53,783 nucleotides of DNA from Oscillospiraceae bacterium (GCA_017461445.1 JAFTXW010000020.1:1-53783), one strand, 5' to 3'. Positions 7,889 through 16,749 are shown, numbered from the stretch's first letter. Notes: a model not told the origin generated them from the letters alone. Numbers and translations: made by a program.

Positions 7889-8607
7889 GAATTCTGATCA
7901 CAAATGACGACGGACTGAACGCCGAGCAGCTGCTGCCTCTGATCCGCTGGTGTCAAAAGCTGGGCGAGGTCACTGCCTTTGTTCCCAAGGTGGAGCAGAG
8001 CGGCAAAAGCCACTCCTTTGAGATCCGCAAGCTGTTTGAGGCAAAGCAGGTAGAGCTGGAACCGGGCGTTACCGTCTGGTCCGTGGACTCCACCCCCGCC
8101 GACTGCGTCCGCCTGGCGGTGCTTGGCCTGGGGCTTCAATTCGACCTGGTGGTCTCCGGTGTGAACCGGGGGCTGAACCTGGGCCGGGACATCATGTACT
8201 CCGGTACCGTGGGTGCCGCCAGCGAAGCGGTGAACCTGGGCATCAAGGCCATCGCCCTGTCCACCCCGCCGGAAGCCTATGACCGGGCTACCGCCCACCT
8301 GGATACCGTCTGGGATTTCTTCCAAACCCATGACCTGCTTTCCCGGAACGATATTTACAATGTCAACATCCCCGCCGAACCTATTGGTATCCGCATCACC
8401 CGCCAGGGCGGCCCCTACTATTCCGACGACTTCCCCCACATCGGCAACGACCTGTACCGTCCCACCGGCAAGCCCATCTGGGAGGACAGCCACGACGACA
8501 CCCTGGACACCGACGCCACCTTCCACGGCTACATAACCGTCACCCCCCTGACCATCGACCGCACAAATTGGGAGGTGTTCCGGAAGCTGGAGGGGCTGAA
8601 TCGATAA
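7885..8607 (+). CDS. surE: 5'/3'-nucleotidase SurE
   Basis: SurE dephosphorylates nucleoside monophosphates, and in some species short polyphosphate or 3' nucleotides. The 240-residue protein begins with the metal-binding MRILITNDDGLNAE (D8, D9). It has QSGKSHS and the conserved SGVNRGLNLGRDIMYSGTVGAA. Length is normal. It is the last gene of the operon after two DHH phosphoesterases and an HD hydrolase, so the whole operon appears to handle nucleotide turnover. A perfect bidirectional terminator follows at 8673-8700. Confidence 0.95.
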   Translation: MRILITNDDGLNAEQLLPLIRWCQKLGEVTAFVPKVEQSGKSHSFEIRKLFEAKQVELEPGVTVWSVDSTPADCVRLAVLGLGLQFDLVVSGVNRGLNLGRDIMYSGTVGAASEAVNLGIKAIALSTPPEAYDRATAHLDTVWDFFQTHDLLSRNDIYNVNIPAEPIGIRITRQGGPYYSDDFPHIGNDLYRPTGKPIWEDSHDDTLDTDATFHGYITVTPLTIDRTNWEVFRKLEGLNR

Positions 8608-8672
8608 GCGCACCCCTGTAGGGGCCAGCATCCCCGACGGCCCGGCGGCGCAGCCGCCTACAACTACAAGAA

Positions 8673-8700
8673 AAGACCGCACCCAGCCGGGTGCGGTCTT
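8673..8700. terminator. Shared bidirectional terminator between surE and the lipoprotein operon
   Basis: A perfect 12-bp stem, AAGACCGCACCC (8673-8684) with GGGTGCGGTCTT (8689-8700), has an AGCC loop and A/T tails on both sides. It ends both convergent operons. Just upstream (about 8610-8660) is a GC-rich stretch with CCCCTGTAGGGG that resembles the TGTAGGGG ends of the repeat at 24197-24336. Confidence 0.9.
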
Positions 8701-8717
8701 CTTGCGTATTCAGGGAA

Positions 8718-10055
8718 TTACTCAGCAACCAGAGTACAGCCCTGGGCGAATTCGATGGTGCCCTTGTAGTTGGTCAGGGTGCCGGTGACGGTGATGACAC
8801 TGCCCTCGGCCAGATCCTTTGCACCCTCGCCGGACAGGCGGTAGCACATGATCTTGTAGTCCTCCAGACCGGCTACCACGATGGTGACGGTGATGTTCTG
8901 GTAGTCCTCGCTCCATGCGGTGTCAACGGTTGCCACGGTGCCGGTGATGGTCTTGACAGCTTCCTGGCTCTCGCCCTCCTGCAGCTTGTAGCCGGACAGG
9001 GCGTTCTTTACGGAGTGGTAAGCGTCGTTGGGAACCAGCTTGCAGCCAGCGTCGAACTCGACGGTGCCCTTGTAGTTCTTGATAACACCGGCAACGGTAA
9101 TGACATCGCCAACAGCCAGGTCAGCAGCACCCTCGCCGGACAGGCGGTAGCACTGGACGGTCTGGCCGTCGATGTCCATGTTGACGGTGATGTTCTGATA
9201 CTCGTCGCTCCATGCGGTGGGGATCTCGGTGACAGTGCCGGTCAGAACAGCGGGGTAATCCATAGCCGCACCCTCGCCCAGAGCGAAAGCGGCCTTCAGC
9301 AGAGCCTTCTGGTCAACGTACTCGCCGTAGCCAACCAGGGTGCAGCCCTGATCGAACTCGTAGGTGCCCTTGTAGTTCTTCAGGCAGCCCTCAACGGTGA
9401 TGGCGTCGCCCACCTTCAGATCCTTCGCGCCCTCGCCGGACAGGCGGTAGCACTGGATGGGCTGCTCTTCCTTACCGGCAACCGCGATGGTGACGGTGAT
9501 GTTCTGGTAATCCTCGCTCCACTCGGTATCGATGGAGGTAACGGTGCCGTACAGGCGGTAGGCATCCTCGGTGGAAGCCTGATCCTCCAGGGCGTAGACC
9601 AGGTCGACAATCTGCGCGTAGGTCAGGCCGTCCACGTCCATGGTAGCGGGCAGGATGTGGTTCCAGGACAGGGTCTGGGTGTCGGTGCCGTCGGTCAGAG
9701 AAGCGGTCAGAACGTAAGCGACCTCTTCGCTGCTTGTCTCATTGACATCGATGGTGACCATGCCGTCCTCGCCCTTCACGATGGCAACAACGTCCTCAGC
9801 AACATCCACGGTCCAGGTGATCTCGAAGGTCTCCGCGCCCACGGGGACGGAGCCGACTACCTGATAGTCCTTGGAGGTGACCTCAGCGGCATTCTTGTAG
9901 ATGGTCTTGACATAAGCCACGGCATCAGCCAGGCCGGATTCCGCAGCCTCGGTCTCGGTGGGAGCAGGCTCGGTAGCGGAAGTTTCATTGGAGCAGCCTG
10001 CGAACATGGCAACACACATGGCCAGCAGCAGTGCCCAAGCAGTTAATTTCTTCAT
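8718..10055 (-). CDS. Lipoprotein with three tandem OB-like repeats
   Basis: A 445-residue secreted lipoprotein: signal peptide with lipobox ending FAGC (Cys21), a T/E/P-rich tether (22-40) and a beta domain (about 45-140). Three repeats follow at about 168-241, 271-341 and 370-443. Each repeat carries WS(E/D)(D/E)YQNITV, then CYRLSGEGA, then NYKGT.EF..GC.LV. The pattern of short beta strands resembles OB-fold nucleic-acid-binding domains found with secreted nucleases, but this is inference. It lies 14 bp downstream of the nuclease gene with a GAGGAG ribosome binding site, at the end of the ABC transporter operon. Probably an outer-face binding partner. No catalytic motif is recognised. Confidence 0.8.
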   Translation of the reverse strand: MKKLTAWALLLAMCVAMFAGCSNETSATEPAPTETEAAESGLADAVAYVKTIYKNAAEVTSKDYQVVGSVPVGAETFEITWTVDVAEDVVAIVKGEDGMVTIDVNETSSEEVAYVLTASLTDGTDTQTLSWNHILPATMDVDGLTYAQIVDLVYALEDQASTEDAYRLYGTVTSIDTEWSEDYQNITVTIAVAGKEEQPIQCYRLSGEGAKDLKVGDAITVEGCLKNYKGTYEFDQGCTLVGYGEYVDQKALLKAAFALGEGAAMDYPAVLTGTVTEIPTAWSDEYQNITVNMDIDGQTVQCYRLSGEGAADLAVGDVITVAGVIKNYKGTVEFDAGCKLVPNDAYHSVKNALSGYKLQEGESQEAVKTITGTVATVDTAWSEDYQNITVTIVVAGLEDYKIMCYRLSGEGAKDLAEGSVITVTGTLTNYKGTIEFAQGCTLVAE

Positions 10056-10069
10056 GGTTAGCTCCTCTT

Positions 10070-11413
10070 TCAGTTGATTGTGATGTTTTCAGCAGTGAAA
10101 ACCTTGATTTGGTAGGTTCCGTCATAGAGATCGACGATTCCCTTCACATCGATGGTCTGTCCCAGATAGGTCTCCGCGGTGATCCGCTGGCCGTTTTCGT
10201 CCAGCAGCAGAGCGGTGCGCACCGTCACGGGAATGCCGCCACAGTCGCAGGTGAAGGTCATAGCCCCGTCAGAGGAAGACCCGGCGTTCTCGGTGGTGTA
10301 CACATCCACCACCCGCAGACCCTTCATTTCCACGGAGGTTCCCATAACCAGAGCGGCGTAGGAAGCGGTGAATTCCCCCTCCTCCGTCTCCAGGGTCACC
10401 TGACCGTTGACAAAGGTATCCGCGTCGGTCAGCACATAGGCGGGACTGTTGCCCTCGCTGAGCTTCTGGATATTGCCGGGGTCATCGGGCTGCATCAGCC
10501 GGTAGTTCAGGTCCGACACCTGCCAGGTTCCGCCGCCCTCGTAATACTGGACGGTGCCCACGATCCGGGCCTCGTTGCCAACGGTGAGTACATCCAGCCC
10601 CGCACCGGTGAGGCCGTGACCATAGTAGATGTACATGCCGTAGTACAGGCCCGTTTCCGCGTCATAATCCTCCACATAGACACCCTGGGTGCCGGAATTG
10701 GCGGTGATAACGCCAGAGAAGGCCACCTTCATACCGCTGTAGCTCTCGATATTGGTCCGCAGCTCCTTCAAGGTCAGCTCAATGGCCTCGCCGTAGTAGA
10801 AGTCGGGGTCCGGTTGGCCGGAGTAAAGGTTCAATTTCTGTGCCTTCGCCTGATTGATAGCCGCGACGCAGGTCTCGCCATAGCGGTTGTTAGCCGCGCT
10901 GTTGGCGATTGCCAGACCGTTTTGCAGGATCTCGATGTTCAGGTTCCGGTAGTCCGCATCCTCTGCGGTCTTATACCAGACCCAGGCCAGATACCGGGTG
11001 CCGGTGGAATCAGGATCCCAGCCGGTGGTCTCGGATTCGATGAGGATGGAAACGGCTTCTGACAGCTTCGCCTTGGTGAAGGCCGCAGCCGCCTTTCCGT
11101 ATTCCTCGATCTTGCCGGTGGACTCGGGGGTGTTGATGGCCAGAAACCGGGCTTTCAGCACACCGTCGGCCATGACAGCTTCGGGGACATGGAAATGGAC
11201 CGTATCACCATCGATAAAGCTCTTGACGGTGACCTCCTGCTTTGCCGTGTCCGTGGACATATCCAGCTTCAGGGAAGCGGCATAGTCCACCGTCTCAGCA
11301 GGGGCCGTGGCTGCCGTGGTCTGGGGCACTGTGGGAGCAGGCTCGCTCCCACAGGCCGTCAGAGAAAGACAGGCCAAAATCAGGAAAACAAGAAGTTTCC
11401 GAAAACGGTTCAT
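10070..11413 (-). CDS. Lipoprotein with staphylococcal-nuclease-like domain
   Basis: A 447-residue lipoprotein (lipobox LTAC, Cys21) exposed on the cell surface. Residues 60-190 match the thermonuclease (SNase) fold: IDGDT (67-71), RFLAINTPES (R89, E97), EYGKAAAAFTK, TRYLAWVW (R140) and a closing LNIEILQNGLAIA. These correspond to the catalytic Arg35, Glu43 and Arg87 of staphylococcal nuclease. The Asp40 metal ligand is Asn94 here. Two further beta-rich regions (about 220-320 and 380-447) look OB-like and resemble the downstream lipoprotein. The start at 11413 is 5 bp after the binding-protein stop without a clear ribosome binding site, suggesting translational coupling. Expected activity is cleavage of extracellular DNA or RNA. 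Confidence 0.85.
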   Translation of the reverse strand: MNRFRKLLVFLILACLSLTACGSEPAPTVPQTTAATAPAETVDYAASLKLDMSTDTAKQEVTVKSFIDGDTVHFHVPEAVMADGVLKARFLAINTPESTGKIEEYGKAAAAFTKAKLSEAVSILIESETTGWDPDSTGTRYLAWVWYKTAEDADYRNLNIEILQNGLAIANSAANNRYGETCVAAINQAKAQKLNLYSGQPDPDFYYGEAIELTLKELRTNIESYSGMKVAFSGVITANSGTQGVYVEDYDAETGLYYGMYIYYGHGLTGAGLDVLTVGNEARIVGTVQYYEGGGTWQVSDLNYRLMQPDDPGNIQKLSEGNSPAYVLTDADTFVNGQVTLETEEGEFTASYAALVMGTSVEMKGLRVVDVYTTENAGSSSDGAMTFTCDCGGIPVTVRTALLLDENGQRITAETYLGQTIDVKGIVDLYDGTYQIKVFTAENITIN

Positions 11414-11418
11414 TGAAC

Positions 11419-12861
11419 TCAGCTTGCGTACTCGCACTCAGCCACAGCGTCCTCGAAGGCAGCAGCGATCTGAGCGTCCACATTGTCGCCGGTGATTGCC
11501 AGGCACTTGGTCAGCAGCGCACCGACCTGGTCACGGGCTTCGGAGGAGCCGTTGAAAGCGGGAGAGGTGTAGTAAGCATGCGCCTGCTCCAGGCAGACCA
11601 GGGCAGACAGGGCAGAGACATAGTTGCCGCCGTCGGCGTTGGCGATGAACTCAGCATAAACAGGGTTCTCAGCAACGGACTTCAGAACAGGAACATAGCC
11701 GGAAGCCATGGCGAACTCAGCCTGGAACTCCACGGTGGTGGTCAGGTACTTAACGAACAGCCAGGAAGCGATGACTTCCTGGGGATTCCCCTTCTGGAAG
11801 ATGCACAGGCTGGGGCCCTGAGAAATGACCTTGGCATTCTCTGCATCCACCTGGGGAATGCTTGCGATACCCACCTCGAAGGGGTAGGAGCCGTCAGCCT
11901 GGGCAGCGGGACGCTGGTGCACAGCACCGGCGGAGGAGCCGATGGACATGTAGCTTCTGACACCTTCCAGAGTGGTGAACAGGCCGGAGGTGTAAGCACC
12001 GTACAGGGTCTGGGTGGTCAGGTAGCCAGCGTTATACCACTCGTTGAACTCCTTGATGAAGGCGTGGTTCTGCTCGTTGTCGAACAGGAAGTGGTCGCCG
12101 GTGGCACTGGTGTAGGGAGAGCCGTACTGCTCGCACATATTGATGAACCAGTTGGCCTCGGAGTCATAGCCCAGAGGGATAGAGTTGGGGTCGATTGCCT
12201 TGATCTGGGCGCAGACATCCTTCAGCTCCTCCCAGGTGGTGGGAACGGTGATGCCGTGCTCGTCGAAGAAGGTCTTGTTGTAGTACAGGACTTCGGTAGA
12301 CTTGGAGAGGGGCATGGTGTACATCAGGCCGTCGCCGAACTCCCGGCCTTCGTTGTAGTAGCCCTCGATGAAGTCAGCGATCTGCTCGTCGGTCAGGCCC
12401 AGGATCTCGGTGGTGCCGTCGGCACGGGTCACAGTCTCCTGGCTGGCGATCAGGTCATCCAGGGTGGTGACAGCCTGTGCCAGATTGTACAGGGCCACAT
12501 GGTCGGGGTAGCAGTAAGCGATGTTGGGCTGGTTGCCGACGGTGATCTCAGTGGAGATCTGGTCGCGGCAATCGTCATAGTTGCCCACGTTGGTGGAGAC
12601 GACGGTGATGTTGGGGTACAGCTTGTTGAACTCAGCAATGTAGGTCTCCAGAACCGCGCTCAGGTTTGCACCCATGGTGTTGTAGAAGACGATGGTCACT
12701 TCGCTGCCGTCATAGCCGCCCTCGGGAACGGTAAAGTTGCCGGTTGCCTGGACAACATCATCGCCCTGGGGTTCGGTGGGGGCAGGGGTGCTGCCGCAGC
12801 CTGCCAGCAGGCTCATCAGCATGACAGCCAGCAGCAGTGCTGCTACGATTCTTCTCTTCAT
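11419..12861 (-). CDS. ABC transporter substrate-binding lipoprotein, family 1 (CUT1-type)
   Basis: A 480-residue extracellular solute-binding lipoprotein (lipobox LLAGC, Cys22) of the carbohydrate/glycerol-3-phosphate type. Typical segments are VTIVFYNTMG near the start of the mature domain, STEVLYYNKTFFDEHGI and PTTWEELKDVC. It is followed by the nuclease gene with only 5 bp between stop and ATG. The ligand cannot be read directly. Sugars are usual for the family, UgpB-like members bind phosphodiesters, and the context with a nuclease makes a nucleotide or sugar phosphate worth testing. Confidence 0.9.
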   Translation of the reverse strand: MKRRIVAALLLAVMLMSLLAGCGSTPAPTEPQGDDVVQATGNFTVPEGGYDGSEVTIVFYNTMGANLSAVLETYIAEFNKLYPNITVVSTNVGNYDDCRDQISTEITVGNQPNIAYCYPDHVALYNLAQAVTTLDDLIASQETVTRADGTTEILGLTDEQIADFIEGYYNEGREFGDGLMYTMPLSKSTEVLYYNKTFFDEHGITVPTTWEELKDVCAQIKAIDPNSIPLGYDSEANWFINMCEQYGSPYTSATGDHFLFDNEQNHAFIKEFNEWYNAGYLTTQTLYGAYTSGLFTTLEGVRSYMSIGSSAGAVHQRPAAQADGSYPFEVGIASIPQVDAENAKVISQGPSLCIFQKGNPQEVIASWLFVKYLTTTVEFQAEFAMASGYVPVLKSVAENPVYAEFIANADGGNYVSALSALVCLEQAHAYYTSPAFNGSSEARDQVGALLTKCLAITGDNVDAQIAAAFEDAVAECEYAS

Positions 12862-12914
12862 AGATTTTGCTTCCTTTCTCGTTTTTAATTGTATAACAGA
12901 CGGAATTCCGTCTA

Positions 12915-13802
12915 TTAACCCTTGATACCGCTGCGGCTGACGCCTGCCATGATATACTTGCGCAGGAACACGAAAACCAGGAACAGCGGAGCGGAAACGA
13001 TGGCGACCGCAGCCATCTGGACGGGGTAGTTGACATCACCGGTGGTCTCGGTAAAGGCGTTTCTCAGACCGTTGGTGATCATCCGGTGGGCCTCGTCGTT
13101 GGCCACCAGCCGGGGCCAGATATAGGAGTTCCACGCGCCCATCATTTTCAGGATGGTAATGGAGATCAGCGTGGGCAGGGACAGGGGCACCATGACCTTC
13201 CACAGATATTTCAGATCAGAGGTGCCGTCCACCTTTGCCGCCAGGTACAGCTCATTGGGGATCTGCATAAAATTCTGGCGAAGCAGGTAGATATAGAACA
13301 CGCTGACCAGGAAGGGAACGATCAGGACCCGGTAGGTATTCATCCAGCCCAGGCTGGTGACGGTGGCGTAGTTGGTGATGGTAAACAGCTCGCCGGGGAT
13401 CATCATGGTGGCAAGCAGAAGGCCAAACATGGTGTCACGGCCCTTGAACTCCAGCCGGGCAAAGGCGAAGGCGGAGAGGACGGTAATGACCAGGCTCAGC
13501 AGCGTGGAGACCACGCCCACGATCATGGTATTGTAGAACAGCTGGCCCAGGCTGGCGGTAGTGAAGGCCTCAGCATAGTTGCGCAAAAGGACCTTCTGGG
13601 GCCAGAAGGTAGGCACGTTCAGGCGGTACTCCTCCAGAGATTTCAGGGAGGAAATGATCATCCAATAGAAGGGAAACAGGATGATGACCGCCATCAGGAT
13701 CAGAAACGCATAGGTAAAGAACTTGACCAGGAAGCGTCCGATACGCTGGGACGCGGAAAGCCGCTGCAGATTCCGTTCCTGCATGGTATTTTTCTCAGAC
13801 AT
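12915..13802 (-). CDS. ABC transporter permease (CUT1 type, UgpE/MalG-like)
   Basis: About 295 residues with six predicted membrane segments, the first at about FFTYAFLILMAVIILFPFYW. The EAA loop that docks to the ATPase is NELYLAAKVDGTSDLKYLWKVMVPLS. It has the short N-terminus and late-loop features of the second permease in CUT1 systems. The ATG at 13802 is chosen because GGGAGG lies 8 bp upstream. A GTG at 13811 is too close to that site. It follows the first permease by 15 bp. Confidence 0.92.
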   Translation of the reverse strand: MSEKNTMQERNLQRLSASQRIGRFLVKFFTYAFLILMAVIILFPFYWMIISSLKSLEEYRLNVPTFWPQKVLLRNYAEAFTTASLGQLFYNTMIVGVVSTLLSLVITVLSAFAFARLEFKGRDTMFGLLLATMMIPGELFTITNYATVTSLGWMNTYRVLIVPFLVSVFYIYLLRQNFMQIPNELYLAAKVDGTSDLKYLWKVMVPLSLPTLISITILKMMGAWNSYIWPRLVANDEAHRMITNGLRNAFTETTGDVNYPVQMAAVAIVSAPLFLVFVFLRKYIMAGVSRSGIKG

Positions 13803-13817
13803 GACAGCCACCTCCCA

Positions 13818-14762
13818 TCAGTAATGGATCCGCTTCTTGCTGACCTGATTGTTGATCAGCGTAACAACAAGAATAATGGCAAACAGGATCAGTGCGGCGG
13901 CACTGGCACGGCCCTGGCTGTTGGTCTCCAGAGCGTCGTAGATAAAGCCTACCATGGTGTTCAGTCGGCCCGCATCGTCCGGGGGGCCCATGTTCTCGCC
14001 GAAGATACCCACGATGCTGGTATACTCTTTAAAGCCGCTGATGAAGCCGGTAATGACCACGTAAGCCAGCATGGGGCTCAGCAGGGGCACGGTGATGTGG
14101 GTAAAGACCCGGCGGCGGGGGGTGCCGTCCACCTTGGCGGCATCGTAATACTGCTTATTGATGCCCTGCAGGCCGCCCAGCAGTACCAGGATCTTAAAGG
14201 GCAGGGCGTTCCAAACGATATAGACCACCATGACGAACATATTGGCCTCGTAGGTAGAGCCGTAGTTGATCCAATTCACATGCTGGCCGCCGAAGAATTC
14301 GATGACGTTGTTGATAATGCCCGCGGTGACGATCAGCTCATTCTCGGTGCCGTAGAAGGAACCGACGATGTTGAACATGGCAGCAAACACCATGCCGATG
14401 GCGATGGAGTTGGTCACATAGGGCAGGAAGAAGATAGTTTGCAGGCCCTTCTGCAGGAACTTGATGGAATTCAGTGCCACAGCGATCAGCAGGGCCAGAA
14501 TGGTGGAGATGGGCACCGTCAGCACGCAGAGGATACAAGTGTTCTTTAAGCACTGAATGAACCGCTTATACTCCACGACCTTCAGGAAGTTGCCGATGCC
14601 GAACTCGAACTGCATTCCGGCAGCGGCCTTCAGGCCGCTGTAGTTCTCCAGGAAAGCCATCCGAACGGTGTTGAAGATGGGCCAGACCGTGAACACCAGC
14701 AGCAGAACGATCGCCGGTGCCAGATACAGCCAGGCCTTCCATTGCTGTTTGTTATCGACCAT
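13818..14762 (-). CDS. ABC transporter permease (CUT1 type, UgpA/MalF-like)
   Basis: A 314-residue membrane protein with six predicted helices, beginning WLYLAPAIVLLLVFTVWPIFN. Its EAA loop is QYYDAAKVDGTPRRRVFTHITVPLL. It forms the heterodimeric channel with the following permease. The gene starts one base after the ATPase stop codon and its ribosome binding site lies within the ATPase end, so the two are tightly coupled. Confidence 0.92.
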   Translation of the reverse strand: MVDNKQQWKAWLYLAPAIVLLLVFTVWPIFNTVRMAFLENYSGLKAAAGMQFEFGIGNFLKVVEYKRFIQCLKNTCILCVLTVPISTILALLIAVALNSIKFLQKGLQTIFFLPYVTNSIAIGMVFAAMFNIVGSFYGTENELIVTAGIINNVIEFFGGQHVNWINYGSTYEANMFVMVVYIVWNALPFKILVLLGGLQGINKQYYDAAKVDGTPRRRVFTHITVPLLSPMLAYVVITGFISGFKEYTSIVGIFGENMGPPDDAGRLNTMVGFIYDALETNSQGRASAAALILFAIILVVTLINNQVSKKRIHY

Positions 14763-14763
14763 A

Positions 14764-15867
14764 TTACTTCACCTCGTAGCGGATCCGCTCTTCGGTCTCC
14801 TTATTGAACAGGAAGAACTTATGGGGCTTGACGCTGTAGCGGACGGTCTTGCTGCCCAGGTCTACCTTATTGTCAGCGTTGATGATGGAGCGGATAAGAG
14901 GATTCACAGACGCGGGATTGGTGGAAACGATGCTCACATCCCGGCCCATGATCTCCACATTGCTCAGTGCGCAGTGCAGGGGGCCGTTTTCATCCAGCTC
15001 GAAGCCCTCGGGGCGGATGCCGATGACCACATCCTGGTCGGCAACACCGGAAACCTCCAGCACAGCATCCTCGCCGATATACACCTTGCCGCCCTTGACC
15101 TTACCCTCCAGCACATTGATGGGAGGAGTGCCCAGGAATTTGGCGACGAACAGGTTCGTGGGATCGTCATAGACCTCCTGGGGCTTGCCGATCTGCTGCA
15201 CAACACCCAGCTTCATGACAACGATCATATCGGAGATGGACATGGCCTCCTCCTGGTCGTGGGTAACGAAAACGGTGGTGATGCCGGTCTCCTTCTGGAT
15301 GCGGCGGATCTCCTCACGGGTCTGGAGCCGCAGGCGGGCATCCAGGTTGGAAAGGGGCTCGTCCAGCAGCAGGACCCGGGGCATCTTCACCAGAGCCCGG
15401 GCGATGGCCACACGCTGCTGCTGTCCGCCGGACAGCTCACTGGGCTTGCGCTCCATCAGCTCGTCGATCTGCACCAGCTTCGCGGCCTCGTAGGCCCGCT
15501 TCTGCATCTCTTCCTTGCTCAGCTTGTCCTTGCCCTTCAGATTCTGCAGAGGGAACAGGATGTTCTGCTTCACCGTCATGTGAGGATACAGGGCGTAGTT
15601 CTGGAACACCAGGCCGATGCCCCGGTTCTCGGTGGACAGCTCGGTCACATCATCGTCACCGAAGAAAATCTTACCGGAGGTGGGCTTTTGCAGGCCGCTG
15701 ATCATGTACAGCGTGGTGCTCTTGCCGCAGCCGGAGGGGCCCAGAAGGCCGATGAGCTTGCCGTCAGGGATCTCAAAGGTGAAATCGTTGACAGCTACTA
15801 CCTCCTTGCCGGCCTTCTTGTCCCGGCTGGGGAAGATTTTTGTCAGATTTTGCAGGACTACTTTCAT
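14764..15867 (-). CDS. ABC transporter ATP-binding protein, UgpC/MsmK type
   Basis: A 367-residue ATPase that drives the importer from the cytoplasmic face. It has Walker A GPSGCGKST (43-51), Q-loop FQNYALYPHM, signature LSGGQQQR, Walker B LLLDEPLSNLDA and the switch HDQEEA. The C-terminal TOBE/regulatory domain (about 240-367) contains VIGIRPEGFEL as in UgpC, MalK and MsmK. Unlike many Clostridia, where CUT1 ATPases are shared and unlinked, this one is encoded with its own permeases, which argues for a dedicated system. Confidence 0.95.
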   Translation of the reverse strand: MKVVLQNLTKIFPSRDKKAGKEVVAVNDFTFEIPDGKLIGLLGPSGCGKSTTLYMISGLQKPTSGKIFFGDDDVTELSTENRGIGLVFQNYALYPHMTVKQNILFPLQNLKGKDKLSKEEMQKRAYEAAKLVQIDELMERKPSELSGGQQQRVAIARALVKMPRVLLLDEPLSNLDARLRLQTREEIRRIQKETGITTVFVTHDQEEAMSISDMIVVMKLGVVQQIGKPQEVYDDPTNLFVAKFLGTPPINVLEGKVKGGKVYIGEDAVLEVSGVADQDVVIGIRPEGFELDENGPLHCALSNVEIMGRDVSIVSTNPASVNPLIRSIINADNKVDLGSKTVRYSVKPHKFFLFNKETEERIRYEVK

Positions 15868-15903
15868 ACAAATTCCCTTCCTATATGTTTATTTTTTCTT
15901 TTA

Positions 15904-16665
15904 TCAATAAGCCTGCCGGGACGCTCGTTCGGCGGCGGCTTTTTTCTGGTAGGCGATCAGATCCTCGGTGGTGCGGAAAATGGTCTGGCTGCTCATGTCC
16001 ACCACCACGGTGCCTGCCAGCAGGTCGTGGATGGCGCAGTTGTGCCGGGTCACCGCAAGGCATACGATCTGGGCGATCAGCACCGCCAGCAGGATCAGCG
16101 TACCCGTCAGACCGATGATGCCCCAGTAGAGCATCAGCACCATATACACCGGGATCATGGTTTCAATGGTGAATTTTCCCAGCAGCGTCCGGGTGAACAG
16201 CTGCATATTGTTGACCTTCACCCCATCGTTTCGGATCAGGCACAGGCCAAATATCTTTTTCCCCAGGGTCTGGCCGTTGCCAAGAAGCAGCGGCACCACA
16301 AACTCCCAGCCCATCACCGCCAGCAGAATGCCGATGGTGGCGATGACCATGGTCAGGTTTATCATCATATTGTAGGCGTATATGGCCTCATCGTCGGCAA
16401 CGAGAGCCTCGTATGCGGCATCATAATTCAGCCGCTCCGTCTCGGTCATAGCGTCGTAATCCTCCTGGGTGATGGCAAAGCTGACGCCGTATTCCGCCGC
16501 GTATTTGTCATAGGCAGCACTGACGCTGTCGCTGTAGCCGTCATAGCCCACAACGGCGGACAGCAGCCAGCAGCAGCCCACCGCCAGAACGCTCAGCAGG
16601 ATCATATCAAACATCCACGCGGCGATACGCTTCCACATACCGGCCTTCTGAATATCATGCACCAT
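15904..16665 (-). CDS. RDD family membrane protein
   Basis: A 253-residue protein that starts MVHDIQKAGMWKRIAAWMFDMILL, carrying the Arg and Asp residues that define RDD proteins in the first helix region. Further hydrophobic segments lie at about 110-130, 180-200 and 200-215, with GQTLGKKIFGLCLI as the second RDD motif. RDD proteins are poorly understood; some act in ion exchange. It precedes the ABC ATPase by 36 bp on the same strand and probably opens the transporter operon. No strong consensus promoter was found in the AT-rich gap 16666-16749. Confidence 0.8.
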   Translation of the reverse strand: MVHDIQKAGMWKRIAAWMFDMILLSVLAVGCCWLLSAVVGYDGYSDSVSAAYDKYAAEYGVSFAITQEDYDAMTETERLNYDAAYEALVADDEAIYAYNMMINLTMVIATIGILLAVMGWEFVVPLLLGNGQTLGKKIFGLCLIRNDGVKVNNMQLFTRTLLGKFTIETMIPVYMVLMLYWGIIGLTGTLILLAVLIAQIVCLAVTRHNCAIHDLLAGTVVVDMSSQTIFRTTEDLIAYQKKAAAERASRQAY

Positions 16666-16749
16666 TTTTCAACGCCTCATATCCGCAAAAATATATCACA
16701 ATAATATAACACATCCTGCCGTATATTTCTACAAAAACTTTCTGCTTCC

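Noticed and set aside
8691-10046. Long plus-strand frame opposite the OB-repeat lipoprotein
   Set aside because: The minus-strand product has a signal peptide, lipobox and internal repeats; the plus-strand frame is low-complexity and mirrors those repeats.
16666-16749. Promoter for the RDD-ABC transporter operon
   Set aside because: The gap is AT-rich with TATATT-like hexamers, but no -35/-10 pair with acceptable spacing was found.
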